Shown: positions 1-10,405, counted from the first letter of the stretch. The stretch is 64,000 nucleotides of DNA from Dactylis glomerata (GCA_007115705.1 QXEO01002102.1:2064509-2128508), one strand, 5' to 3'. Notes: generated by a model not told the origin, from the sequence alone. Numbers and translations are program-made.

Positions 1-306
1 ATACATTTAATCCTTTGTTTACAGCAAACCAGTAAGATTGACAACCTCACTACTAGTTGGGCAAAGTACATTGGTTGTGTTGTGTGTAGGTTCCACGTTG
101 CCTCTGGTGCAGAGCTTTGCCTAGATAGGCGCCATAAACAAATTTTCTGGAGCGTCGCCAAGCCAGCTAGCATCAACCTTCGGAAGTGGTTTCTTTCTCC
201 TAGTGGTTCGATAAAACCTTGGTTTCATACTGAGGGAAACTTGCCGCTGTGCTCATCATACCTTCCTCTTGGGGTTCCCAACTGGGTGGCTAAGCACCGC
301 CAATCA
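1..306 (+). mobile_element. 3' end of an Athila-like LTR (outermost layer, truncated by window edge)
   Basis: This stretch matches, in the same order, the last ~300 bases of the LTRs of elements F and D further right: the AAACC-GT-AGATTGACAACCTC block, the GGTTGTGTTGTGTGCAGG-like block, and the CTTCCTCTTGGGGTT block close to the end. It appears to end at CAATCA (301-306), like the LTR end of F. No primer site follows it, so it is more likely a 3' or solo LTR than a 5' LTR. Bases 307-359 are a short unassigned flank. Element E begins at 360. Confidence 0.6.
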
Positions 307-359
307 GGGCTCCATTTCTTCGTTGTTGATTTGCTGATGGCGTGTTGTTAGTGGCTCCT

Positions 360-1802
360 TGATACGTTGCAAACATATCTATAATTTTTGATGCTCCATG
401 CTTGTTTTACACCAATTGCTTTATGTTTTATTTACACTTAGTGGCATTTTTATGCATTTTCTGGAACTAACCTATTAACAAGATGCCACAGTGCCAGTTC
501 CTGTTTTCTGTGTTTTTCTATTCCAGGTTTTTACCAAAGGAAATATTCTCGGAATTGGATGAAACAAAAGCCAGACCTCCTATTTTTCCTGACATGAAGA
601 TGGAGTCCAAAGCAGAGACGGAGGAGGGCACCGAGGTGGCCACACCACCTGGTGGCACGGGTCCACCCCTGGCCGTGCCAAGCCATGGTGTGGGCCCCTT
701 GGGTGCCCTCTGACATCGCCCTTCCGCCTATATTTTTCCCTCCAACACGAAAACCCTAGAGTCCGGCATCCATCCACGAAAAGTTCCACACCACCGCCGC
801 CATCGAAGACCAATTTTGGGGGACAGAAGTATTTGTTCTAGCACCCTGCCGGGATGGGGAATTGCCCCTGGAGCCATCTCCATCGACTCCACCGCCATCT
901 CCATCGATGTTGCTGACTCCCATGATGAGGAGGGAGTAGTTATCCCTCGAGGCTAAGGGCTCTACCGGTAGCTATGTGTTCATTTCTCTCTCCCATGGTG
1001 TGATCTTTATGTGATCATGAGCTTTGTAATCTAGTTGAATTGGTAGATATTACTCTTCATCTATTATGCTACTCAAGTGCTTTTATTAATGTAATCTCCA
1101 GACACACCTTGTCCCACGATGTGAAGTTGATAGCGTGCGCATTGTGTGTGGCTCTTAGGCTAAATTTTACAGTAATACTTATCATGACATATGATTTGAG
1201 TTGGATGTCTCTATGAATTGTGGTGTTTGTCTAGAACCATATAGTGCACTCAAGGTGACATTGTGGATAATCTAGATTGGGGAATGCAAACTTTAAGGAG
1301 AGCTTTCATAGACCTACACATGATTAGTGTTCGTTATCCAACCAGAGAGTAGTTCAGTGTAGCATAGTGAAGAAAGATATTTATGTGTTCAATTATGTTA
1401 TCTTTGTTGAGAGTGTCCACTAGTGAAAGTATGATCCTTAGGCCTTGTTTCTAAGCATTGAAACACCGTTTACAACCAGTTTTGCTACATGTTTGCTTGC
1501 AACCATTTTTATTTCAGATTGCAATTACCACTCATAATCATCCATAGTACTAGTATTTCACTATCTCTTCGCTGAACTAGTGCACCTATACACCTGACAA
1601 GTGTATTGGGTGTGTTGGGGACATAATAGACTTCTTGTATCTTAATTGCAGGGTTGGTTGAGAGAGATATCTTTGACCTCTTCCTTCCTGAGTTCGATAA
1701 ACCTTGGGTGATCCACTTAAGGGAATCTTACTGCTGTTCTATGAACCTCTGCACTTGGAGGCCCAACACTGTCTACAAGAATAGAAGTGTTCGTAGACAT
1801 CA
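360..1802 (+). repeat. E 5' LTR
   Basis: The LTR starts TGATACGTTGC and ends GTAGACATCA (1443 bp). Bases 360-673 are repeated at 4910-5223. A weak TATA-like run (CTATATTTTT) lies at 728-737. The 3' third resembles the H LTRs, including the part whose antisense reads as a leucine- and isoleucine-rich frame. Short ORFs inside the LTR are not genes. Confidence 0.8.
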
Positions 1803-1812
1803 AGCTCTATTC

Positions 1813-1830
1813 TGGCGTTGTTGCGGGGGA
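1813..1830 (+). other. E primer binding site, decayed (tRNA-Asp type)
   Basis: TGGCGTTGTTGCGGGGGA lies ten bases after the LTR end. It differs at three positions from TGGCGCCGTTGCCGGGGA found in F, D and H. That consensus is complementary to the 3' end of plant tRNA-Asp, which ends GGCAACGGCGCCA (recalled, not searched). The changes would weaken priming. Confidence 0.65.
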
Positions 1831-1975
1831 GGTAAGGAAAAAGGTACTCACATCCTCTGGCTACTAAGCTATCTTCTAGTACTGTTGCTGGTGTGAGAGT
1901 GCTCAAAGTTATTTCCTTTAGTTTCTGCAATTACATCTTTTTGTTTCTTGTTTTTATTTTCACTAGGTAGGCTTG

Positions 1976-2758
1976 ATGGAAAACAACAGCAAAATTAGAG
2001 AGCTTTATAGTATTTATCTTGAGTTAGGACATGAAGTGTTTGAAGAGAAAATTAAAAAACTTATGGAACTTTATTTGCATGCTAATAGCAATGTTATTAG
2101 TATGAATTCTTTGAACACCATTATTGCTAATGCTATGGAAAAGTCTAAGCTTGGGGAAGCTAATTTTGATGAGCATGATATTTTTAGTCCCCCAAGCACG
2201 GAGGAGAAAATTTACTTTGATGATACTATACCTCCAATTTATGATGATTACAATGATGAATATGATATTTTTAGTCCACCTACTATTGAGGTGAAAATTA
2301 ATTATGATTACAATATGCCTCCTATATTTGATGATTATGGTGATGAGAATAATAATGATAGCTATTTTGTTGAATTTGCCCCCACTACGATTAATAAGAA
2401 TGACTATGCTTATATGGAGAGTAATAATTCTTTTATGCATGTGGCTCATGATAAGAATGTTTTATGTGATAGTTATATTGTTAATTTTATTCATGATGCT
2501 ACTGAAAGTTATTATGAGAGAGGGGAACATGGTTTTATGCATCTCAATAATATTAAGTCTCCTCTCTTTATGTTGAAAGTTTTGATGTTGCACATTTTTT
2601 GCTTTCCTATGCTTGTTGCTTTGTGCTTTCATGACATGTTTGTTTACAAGATTCTTTTTCATAGGAAGTGGGTTAGACTTAAAAGTATTTCATATTTGCT
2701 TTTTGATACTCTCTTTTGCTTCAAGCTCTTTTATGGCGCTTACGTAAGCATCTTTTAA
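1976..2758 (+). CDS. gag-derived ORF of element E with hydrophobic C-terminal tail
   Basis: A 260-codon ORF follows the primer site and starts at the second of two adjacent candidate starts (ATG at 1976). Residues 1-55 (EEKIKKLMEL, IIANAMEKSKLGEA) match the start of the gag frame in H. The middle is rich in Asp, Asn and Tyr and contains a repeated DIFSPP motif (two near-copies about 30 residues apart). The last ~70 residues are strongly hydrophobic, with two possible membrane segments, and match the tail of the H frame (DSYIVN-IHDAT-SYYERG). The gag core present in H between these parts is missing, so this is probably an internally deleted product. It has no zinc knuckle, protease or RT. The function is unknown. 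Confidence 0.6.
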   Translation: MENNSKIRELYSIYLELGHEVFEEKIKKLMELYLHANSNVISMNSLNTIIANAMEKSKLGEANFDEHDIFSPPSTEEKIYFDDTIPPIYDDYNDEYDIFSPPTIEVKINYDYNMPPIFDDYGDENNNDSYFVEFAPTTINKNDYAYMESNNSFMHVAHDKNVLCDSYIVNFIHDATESYYERGEHGFMHLNNIKSPLFMLKVLMLHIFCFPMLVALCFHDMFVYKILFHRKWVRLKSISYLLFDTLFCFKLFYGAYVSIF

Positions 2759-3407
2759 AATCACTACGCCTAGCTCAAAGGCGTTAAAGAAAAGCACTTT
2801 TGGGAGACAACCCATTTTATTTTTGCTTTCAGTTTATTTTTGTTTCTTTAAGTCTTGGAAGTTGTTACCTCTGTAGCAACCTCTCCTTATCCTTTTTTTT
2901 GTTTTTGTGCCAAGAATAGCCTCTAATAGGAAGAAGGTAAGATTTTGGGAAGTTGCTGTCTAGAAATAGATTTCTGCACCTCGCTGTAAAAATTCGTGAA
3001 AAACCCAGAACATCGTATTGATTTGAATTTTTTTTTGTACATGCCCCAGGTTATTATCTAACTTTCGTTAGTTTTGCATTTTTCGATTTGAGCAACAGAA
3101 GATTTTCAAAAAATTGATCTTCACGTGATGTTCTGTTTTGATAGATTTCTGCCACTATTTGCATTTGCCTCTTGATCTCTTTCTTTTTGAGTTCTTTTGA
3201 TCACAGAACTTTTAGAAGAAGTTGCTACAGTTTCTAATGTTTTAATGGAAGTTGTACTTGAGTTGAAACTGAACCAAAAGTGGATCTACTATCTTGCATA
3301 AACTAATGTTGCTAATGAGAATTGTGTGAAGTTTTGTATCAAGGAAGCTTTCAAGTGTAGGGAAAGGAGAATGATGAGATGAGATGAAGGTTGGACAAAA
3401 GCTCAAG

Positions 3408-3474
3408 CTTGGGGATGCCCATGTCACCCCAAGAAATATCCAAGAAGTACAAGCGTCAAAGCTTGGGGATGCCC
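3408..3474 (+). repeat. Conserved hairpin plus polypurine doublet (E copy)
   Basis: CTTGGGG (3408-3414) pairs with CCCCAAG (3427-3433) around a 12-base loop. A second AAGCTTGGGGATGCCC follows at 3459-3474. Both contain AAGCTTGGGGATGC, the sequence used as the real polypurine tract next to the 3' LTR at 4895. The same doublet occurs in D (near 19,412-19,479) and H (near 42,902-42,969). Confidence 0.75.
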
Positions 3475-4389
3475 AAGGCACCCCCTTCTTCATCAACAAA
3501 AATATCAGGTCATCTTTCAAGACACTATATTTTTATTGCTTCATATGCTATGTGTTTTCTTGGAGCTTCTTTATTTTTTGCTCTCAATTTTCTTTTGTTT
3601 TGTGTGTTGTAATAAATGGTTGGACCCCAGGATATTTCTTTTGGAGAAGACACACTCCGTTTTCATTGCCTAGAACACTCTAGTTTTCACTCTTATCGTT
3701 CTACGAGTGTTCTCTTTTGCTAGTACTTCATTTAGCTTTTGTTTTTCACCTTTATTTTTGTTCAGAACTTGTTAGTTCTTTGTAGTTAGGTGTGTTTAGA
3801 CCTCTGGTCTTTGTTGATTTTTATCCTTGAGAGTTGTTTCAAATTGGTTGATTGGTGTTGGAAAAGAGTAAAATGTTTCATGCTTATAGTGATGCAAAAG
3901 GAAGCTTGTTTAGACTGTGGCTTAGAATTTAGCATGTCATGCTAGATATTATTTTGATTATATGCTTAGTATTTATTGTTGTAGCATGACTTGTGTCAAA
4001 TAACTGAGAGTGCTTGATGTGCCATTGAAAGAATCATGCATTGTTTTTACCATACAAAAGCATAATATTGTGGTATTCTCCTTTGGTGCTTTATTTGGGT
4101 TGACTTGGCGCATGCTTACACCATGTTTTGACTATAAACCAGTCGCCTCAAGCCTCTATGATCATTTAGTTTTTGACTTGTAATATCACTTTATGCTTTG
4201 ATTAATAATGTTTTGTTGCTATGCATGATTATGGCCGTTATTGCTCTCTTAGTTGGTCGCTCCCAGTCCCTTTCTAGCCTTCATTTGTACTGAGTATGAG
4301 CTCTACTCGTGCATCCAACTTCCAAAAACCAAAGTTTGCCAATGTGTCCACCATATCTACCTATTAGCAATTTGCATTCCAAGTATATT

Positions 4390-4500
4390 GAGTATAATGT
4401 GCATAGTCCCAAAATTAGGATAGCATAGTTGTCATTCTGAGTATAATGACTAGGATAGCATAGTTGTCATTCTGAGTATAATGTGCATAGTCCCAAAATT
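4390..4500 (+). repeat. Local interleaved duplication in E interior
   Basis: GAGTATAATGTGCATAGTCC... occurs at 4390-4416 and 4474-4500. AGGATAGCATAGTTGTCATT... occurs at 4417-4448 and 4452-4483. D, F and H carry only one copy of the GTTGTCATTCT segment in the corresponding place, so this is a duplication private to E. Confidence 0.7.
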
Positions 4501-4894
4501 TATTATTAATTGATTCATGATTATGGTATTGCTTGTTCTCAAATTATTTGTATCTAGTCACCCTTTGAACTTTGAAGGTGTCCTATGCATTTATGTTTTG
4601 CTACTCCATGCAGGACAAGCTGAATACCACTTTACTATGTTTTCTCTATGCTCAAAACAAACAAATGACTTTCGATGCATTATTATTCATGATCTTTTGT
4701 TTGTGTTACTTTTCATGTTGTAACATGGTTGCTAAGCTTTATGGTTAGAGTTATATCTTTTATGCCCATGTTTAGAGAACTTTGATCTCAACTTGCAATG
4801 CTTTACATTGACTTGACCAAGATTGTGTTGGCTGCATGTGACCTCAAAAATTATTTTTTGTTATCACTTACCTACTCAAGGACGAACAGGAGTT

Positions 4895-4909
4895 AAGCTT
4901 GGGGATGCT
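4895..4909 (+). other. E polypurine tract
   Basis: AAGCTTGGGGATGCT lies directly before the second LTR (TGATACGCTGC at 4910). The identical motif abuts the 3' LTRs of F, D and H. Confidence 0.8.
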
Positions 4910-5223
4910 TGATACGCTGCAAACGTGTCTATAATTTTTGATGCTCCATGCTTGCTTTACACCAATTGCTTTATGTTTTATTTACACTTAGTGGCATTTT
5001 TATGCATTTTCTAGAACTAACCTATTAACAAGATGCCACAATGCCAGTTCCTGTTTTCTACTGTTTTTCTATTCTAGGTTTTTACCAAAGGAAATATTCT
5101 CGGAATTGGATGAAACAAAATCCAAACCTCCTATTTTTCCTGACACGAAGACGGAGTCCGAAGCAGAGATGGAGGAGGGCACCGAGGTGGCCACACCACG
5201 TGGTGGCACGGGTCCACCCATGG
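4910..5223 (+). repeat. E 3' LTR, first 314 bp (cut by insertion of F)
   Basis: This segment matches 360-673 with scattered substitutions. It stops at CATGG (5219-5223), after which F begins with TGATACGTCTC. In the intact LTR the same place reads CCACCCCTGG and then continues, confirming an insertion breakpoint. Confidence 0.8.
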
Positions 5224-6336
5224 TGATACGTCTCTAACGTATCTATAATTTTTGAAGCTCCATGCTTGTTTTTACACCATTTTCTTAGGGTTTCATTACA
5301 CTTCGTGGCATTTTTATGCATTTTCTGGAACTAACCTATTAACGAGATGCCACGGTGCCAGTTCCCTGTTTTCTACTATTTTTGTGTTTTAGAAAAGTTA
5401 TACAGAAAATATTCTCGGAATCTGGGGGAGTGACAGAAACCTCTAAGGTTGTAGATGTGCTGTTGTCACTAGGGAGAAAATAACATTCATATGCTCAAGG
5501 GCATATGCTTTGTTTACATTACACACTTTGCTTAATGCAGTTATCTGTTGTTCGCAACTTAATACTTATGGAGTTCTCAGATTGATTTGCCACAAGTGGA
5601 TTATTAGTCATAGATGTAGTTGGATGGTGGTCTATGTATCTTGTTGTAATGCCCAGAGTAAATCTCATAGTGATCCTCTCGACATATGCACATTGTCTTT
5701 ATTCTATCAATTGCCCAACTGTAATTTGTTTACCCAGCATGTGTTATTTTATCTTATGGAGAGACACCACTAGTGAACTGTGGACCCCGGTCCTATTTCC
5801 ATTATATTGCTATCACCTGTTTACTTTACTCGCACTGTTTACTTTACTTGCATACTACTATCACTTTCCACTCGTATTTTGACTAGTATTACAATTGGGC
5901 CTAGCTTAACGGGCCTCAGGGGTACTCAACTAACGGGCTCTATTATCTATACCCTTGTCATGCACTGTTTACTTTACTCGCATACTACTATCACTTTCCA
6001 CTCGATACGCTCATACCCTTTGTTTCAAGCAAACCGGTGAGATTGACAACCTCATCGTAAGTTGGGAACAAAGTATTTGGTTGTGTTGTGTGCAGGTTCC
6101 ACGTTGCTATTAGTTGAAGACGCGCTAACAAGATATCGTTAACGGCGCCCTTGTTGGAGTGTCACTAGGCTAGCAAGCATCACCTTCTTGAGTTTGGCTT
6201 TTTCCTACTGGTTTGATTAAACCTTGGTTTCTTACTGAGGGAAAAACTTGCTGCAATATTCATCATACCTTCCTCTTGGGGTTTCCTAACTGTCCGGTCA
6301 TTTACTTCATCATCACCGTGCCATCTATAGCAATCA
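5224..6336 (+). repeat. F 5' LTR (deleted and chimeric)
   Basis: Compared with F's own 3' LTR, this copy lacks about 680 bases (corresponding to 7997-8675). The junction at 5421/5422 falls in a shared AAT. The deletion removes the TATA region (GCCTATAAAG near 8170), so this LTR probably cannot drive transcription. It also holds 91 bases of B-type LTR (5870-5960) flanked by a 43-base duplication. It ends CAATCA, 10 bases before the primer site. Confidence 0.75.
5832..6004 (+). repeat. Chimeric patch: 43-bp duplication flanking a B-type LTR end
   Basis: Bases 5832-5874 and 5962-6004 are the same 43-base LTR segment with one difference. Between them, 5870-5960 matches the right-hand 91 bases of B's LTR (9333-9423), ending CCCTTGTCA. 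The left junction lies in ACTCG, which is shared by both parents. The right junction is CCCTTGTCA followed by TGCAC, one base different from CGCAC, the bases next to B at 9085-9089. Confidence 0.75.
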
Positions 6337-6346
6337 AGACTTTTTC

Positions 6347-6364
6347 TGGCGCCGTTGCCGGGGA
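6347..6364 (+). other. F primer binding site (tRNA-Asp type)
   Basis: TGGCGCCGTTGCCGGGGA is a perfect match to the motif in D and H (both on the minus strand), and lies 10 bases after the LTR end. It is complementary to the recalled 3' end of plant tRNA-Asp. Confidence 0.8.
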
Positions 6365-6515
6365 AAAAGAAGACTTCTGCAAGGGGAGTTTCGCACGCAT
6401 ATCCTTTACTTTGTTTTAAGTTTTGCTTTTACTTTATTTTTATTTGCATCATTTTATCAAAAACACAAAAAAATTAGTTTCCTTTATAGTTGTTATTTCT
6501 TTACACTAGTTCATT

Positions 6516-7080
6516 ATGTTGTTCCCTAAGTACGTTTTGGAGGACCTCTCAGTTGGTAGTAGTTCTATTATTGGGAAAAGTAACATCGAGGAGTTCTTTA
6601 ATCATATTAGTATGCATAAAGATGTTGAGGAAAAATCTTTGGCTAAGCTTGCTCCTAGTTATGAAGTTGCTTCTGCTTATTTAATTCACATGTTAGAAGC
6701 TAGGTTTGCAAGCCTTAATCCTTTTATGCAACACATGTTTCTTAAGCTTCATGATACTGAGGACCCCGAAAAGAAAGCTTTTATCTTGGAAACTTTGCGC
6801 ATAGAATTTAGAGATGTGGCCATGTAAGCAAGGAAATTTTTTTATGAAATTTAATAAGCTTGGCTTGCCTATAGAGGTTGTTGGTACAACCAATGAAGAA
6901 TCTAGAGTACCAATACCTTGTAAACTTGTAGGAATTCATGGTGCTTTGGAAAAAAAAATTAGTTGGATTTGTCCTGAAAATCTTTTTGATGAAAGTAGCA
7001 TCGGGCACGGAGGTACCCCATTGGCGGTTCTCGATGATACATGTATACTTACAATGACAAGAGCTTGCTTGGGACTCTAA
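6516..7080 (+). pseudogene. Broken gag-like frame of element F
   Basis: A first frame (ATG 6516, 103 codons, ending 6827) begins MLFPKYVLED and has a helical, charged sequence. A second frame (6814-7080) continues the coding character in the next reading frame (KFNKLGLPIEVVG, KKISWICPENLFDE). A frameshift near 6825, just before a run of T, probably separates the two. The end overlaps the block ACCCCATTGGCGGTTCTCGA that D also carries. I do not recognise a catalytic motif. By position after the primer site it is a remnant of gag or a gag-linked product. Confidence 0.45.
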
Positions 7081-7784
7081 GTCGAGTAGCATGAGGTTTG
7101 GGTATTCGTACTTCACGGGACACGAGGTTTTTAACTTATGATTTGTCAATCATATGCAGCATAAGTGTATTCGCATTAACTTTAACCATTAAAGATGCCT
7201 ATGATGGGGAAATGAGAGCTCAAAGCTAGTAAGTACCATAATTTTTGAAGGTTTATAAAACTTGCAATCACTGCTTCCCTCCGCGAAGGGCCTTTCTTTT
7301 ACTTTTTATGTTGAGTCACCACCTTCTACCTTTATACACCGTCTAAGAGAGCATAGTTGTCATTCTGAGTATAATGTACATTGTCCCAAAGTTTTCATTG
7401 ATTGATTCATGATGTTGGTTTCACTTGTTCTTAAATTACTTGTATCTATTTGCCCTCTTAAACTTGAAGGTGTCCTATGCATTTATGTTTTGCTCTCTCA
7501 TGAAGGACAAGCTGAAAACCATTTGTATGTTTTTCCATATGATTTGAACACACGTTTGACTTTCATTGTTTCATTTTCATGATCTTTCATTTGTGTTCTT
7601 TTTCATGTTATAACATGGTTGCTCAGTTTCTTCTATCAAAATTATATCTTTCATTCCCATGTTTTAAGTTCTTTTGATCCCAGCGCACAACGCTTACATA
7701 GATGATCAAGATTGTGTAGGTGCATGTCACCTCAAAAATTATTTCTTTTCTTATCACTTACCTACTCAAGGACGAGCAGCAGTT
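7081..7784 (+). other. F interior, non-coding
   Basis: AT-rich sequence collinear with the 3' parts of E, D and H (blocks such as GTTGTCATTCTGAG and ACTCAAGGACGAGCAG). No gene is supported. Confidence 0.7.
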
Positions 7785-7798
7785 AAGCTTGGGGATGC
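7785..7798 (+). other. F polypurine tract
   Basis: AAGCTTGGGGATGC lies directly before the 3' LTR start TGATACGTCTC at 7799. Confidence 0.8.
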
Positions 7799-9089
7799 TG
7801 ATACGTCTCTAACGTATCTATAATTTTTGATGCTCCAAGCTTGTTTTTACACCATTTGCTTAGTGTTTTGTTATACTTCGTGGCATTTTTATGCATTTTC
7901 CAGAACTAACCTATTAACGAGATGCCACAGTGCCAGTTCCCTATTTTCTACTATTTTTGTGTTTCAGAAAAGTTACACAGGAAATATTTTCGGAATTGGA
8001 CGAAACAAAAGCCAAACATCCAGAAATTCACTGAAGCTTCCAGAGAACCGAAGAGGAGACGGAGTGGGGCCATGAGGGGCCCACACAACAGGGTGGCGCG
8101 GCCCAGGGCTAGGCCGTGCCCCCTATGTGTGTGGCCACCTCGGTCCACTTCTAACGATGCACCTTTGCCTATAAAGACCCCCCGACGGGAAAAACCTAAA
8201 AACGGGATCACTTTTCCAGAATACATCGTGATCCGCCGCTGCCGTCGACCCGAGATCGGGAGGGTCCAGAAGCTCTTCCCGGCACCCTGCCGGAGAGGGG
8301 AATCGCTACCGGAGGTCTTCTTCATCGCCATGCTTGCCTCCGGCACGATGAGTGAGTAGTCTACCTTGGACTATGGGTCCATAGCAGTAGCTAGATGGTT
8401 GTCTTCTCCACCATGTGCTTCATGTTTAGATCTCATGAGCTGCCTTACATGATCGAGATCACCGTTATGTAATTCTACATGTTGTGTTTGTTGGGTTCCG
8501 ATGAATATTGGTGTTATGATTGAGTTGATGTGCTGAATATTATCTTATGTTATCTCTATGTTGTTTATGATCTTGCATGCTCTCCGTTGTTAGTAGCTAT
8601 CTTGGCCAAGTAGATACTAGTGACTCCAAGAGGGGGTATTTATGCTCGATAGTTGGGTTCATGCCTCTATTTAATCTAGGGGACTGACAGAAACCTCTAA
8701 GGTTGTAGATGTGTTGTTGCCACTCGGGAGAAAACAACATTCAAATGCTCAAGGGCATATGCTTTGTTTACATTACACACTTTGCTTAATGCAGTTATCT
8801 GTTGTTCGCAACTTAATACTTGTAGAGTTCTCGGATTGACTCGCCACAAGTGGATTATTAGTCATAGATGCAGTTGGATGGCGGTCTATGTATCTTGTTG
8901 TAATGCCCAGAGTAAATCTCATAGTGATCCTCTCGACATATGCACGTTATCTTTATTCTATCAATTGCCCAATTGTAATTTGTTTACCCAGCATGTGTTA
9001 TTTTATCTTATGGAGAGACACCACTAATGAACTGTGGACCCCGGTCCTATTTCCATTATATTGCTATCACCTGTTTACTTTACTCGCAC
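7799..9089 (+). repeat. F 3' LTR, first 1291 bp (cut by insertion of B)
   Basis: The LTR is intact up to TACTCGCAC (9089), where B starts with TGATGAGG. It keeps a TATA box (CTATAAAG near 8170) and is the full-length reference for the deleted 5' LTR. It is collinear with the D LTRs read on the minus strand. ORFs inside it (for example 7922-8359) are LTR sequence, not genes. Confidence 0.8.
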
Positions 9090-9423
9090 TGATGAGGGGT
9101 TAACTCAAAAAATGTCCTAGATGAAGGACTTAGCATCGGGGAGATGGGCGTCAGATGAACTCGAAGGTAAAATCAGTCAAACAAGGTGGCTATGAAAGTA
9201 AACGTGGGTGAAGAACCTGGCTTGCTTTCAATCTAGCCTACACCATCCCCTCCTGGCCCCTATATATAGGTGGCCAGGTCTCGAGGATCGGGTAGGGTTC
9301 GATACAGATTACAATATCGACATACGGTAAGAACTCGTATTTTGACTAGTATTACAATTGGGTCTAGCTTAACGGGCCTCAGGGGTAATCAACTAACGGG
9401 CTCTATTATCTATACCCTTGTCA
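9090..9423 (-). repeat. B 3' LTR
   Basis: This 334-bp LTR is bounded by TGATGAGG and CTTGTCA. Read in reverse it matches the two 335-bp LTRs of A, including CCTATATATAGG (a nearly palindromic TATA motif near 9260-9272) and the GGGCCTCAGGGGTA block. Several positions differ from A, so B's LTR is clearly older or from another subfamily. Confidence 0.9.
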
Positions 9424-9438
9424 GTAGCCCCCGAGATT
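9424..9438 (-). other. B polypurine tract
   Basis: On the minus strand AATCTCGGGGGCTAC abuts the 3' LTR. A has the matching motif at 50117-50130. Confidence 0.75.
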
Positions 9439-10405
9439 CTACCAGAATTGTAGATTCGGGTTGAATCTCAGATCTTCTACTCTTCGTCTTGATCAATTCT
9501 TCGACTTCCTCATGTCTTTAAATCTTTCGACTTGGTCTTATCGACTTATTCATAATGATACTTTGCAAGGGGTTTTGATGAACAAGCCTGACAACTCTGA
9601 CGGATCAAGAGGTCAGTTAACTGCCGGAACAGACACTTGCCACCTACTTCAAATTCAATCCCCTTGGATTTGAATTCGGGAAACCGGTCAAACCCATTCT
9701 TTTGCCGCATTTAGGACTCACAACGAATGAATCCCAGTGGTTCTCAGGGTACCCAGTGCGTCCACCAGGATTTTTCTTCACATCGTAGACACGGATACAT
9801 ACCAGCAGAGCGCATCCATGTGCATATACTGGGCCACACGGGGCGGATCCTGGGGTCTTACCTTCGTGATATATTTCAACCACGGCATTCAAGTTTTGTC
9901 GCGATGACGCAACTCGAGAATCATATGTCGCAGCCTTGTTTGACTATTTCAGCCTACAAAATATTCGGGTTTACTCAACCATGATCAATAAAAATCTTCC
10001 TCCCGATGGTAGTAGTTATTCTTCCAGAAGCTTATTCGCCTTCATTTGTTCATTATAGAACATCGTCGGGTGCGCGCCCAGTGCTCCCGATGTAAGTAGC
10101 CCCCGAGGCTATAATCGAAAAATCTTTTTTCGAGTATAGTCTCAAAGATAGCATGCATTCTTTCATATCTTGAGATCATAATGTGACTCAATAACATTGT
10201 TGGGTGCGCGCTCAGCGCTCCAGATGGTAGTAGCCCCCGAGGCTATAGTCGAAAAATCTTTTTTTGAGTATGGTCTCAAAAGATTACTCCCCTTCTACCA
10301 GGTTCAATTTTTCGTTGGCTTCTTTGATCTCTCTTTTCCTAAGCTCACCAACTCGAACCATCATTGGAATATCATAGTCTTCAATTCTCGTTACTCGTAC
10401 GTTTG
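9439..10405 (+). other. B region between 3' LTR and antisense promoter, with direct repeats
   Basis: No coding region is supported. Two diverged repeats around 10,068-10,128 and 10,196-10,256 contain GGGTGCGCGC, GCGCTC/GTGCTC and TAGCCCCCGAGGCTATA, followed by GAAAAATCTTTTT. A carries the matching repeats at 49,300-49,365 and 49,440-49,505. Each repeat contains CTCGGGGGCTAC on the minus strand, the same motif as the element's polypurine tract. Confidence 0.65.

Larger units (their letters stand above)
2759..4894 (+). other. E interior, non-coding
   Basis: AT-rich sequence without a supported gene. It is collinear with the interiors of D (minus strand, roughly 17.2-20.1 kb) and H (about 40.7-43.6 kb). 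It includes the conserved hairpin/polypurine doublet at 3408-3474 and a local duplication at 4390-4500. Short ORFs around 3242-3683 simply read through the doublet. Confidence 0.7.
360..5223 (+). mobile_element. Element E: non-autonomous Athila-like gypsy element, interrupted by F
   Basis: E has a first LTR (360-1802), a decayed tRNA-Asp-type primer site (1813), one gag-like ORF, about 2.1 kb of non-coding interior, a polypurine tract (4895-4909) and the first 314 bases of a second LTR (4910-5223). The second LTR stops where element F begins. The last five bases before F are CATGG, the expected target duplication of F. The rest of this LTR should lie beyond the right end of the window. E is closely related to H: both LTRs end in GTAGACATCA. 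There is no RT, RNase H or integrase, so any movement would have needed proteins from another element. Confidence 0.8.
5224..9089 (+). mobile_element. Element F: short non-autonomous Athila-like element, interrupted by B
   Basis: F consists of a 5' LTR (5224-6336), an intact tRNA-Asp primer site (6347-6364), a 1.4-kb interior with a broken gag-like frame, a polypurine tract (7785-7798) and the first 1291 bases of a 3' LTR (7799-9089). Element B interrupts that LTR after CGCAC. The remainder of the 3' LTR should follow B beyond the window. The F interior shares blocks with D (for example the ACCCCATTGGCGGTTCTCGA region, 7015-7034), but the gag core and most of the D interior are missing. Confidence 0.8.

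Noticed and set aside
360..9089. Naming E, F, D and H as specific catalogued families (Sabrina- or WHAM-type)
   Set aside because: LTR starts and the tRNA-Asp site fit that group, but naming needs a repeat-library search that I could not run.
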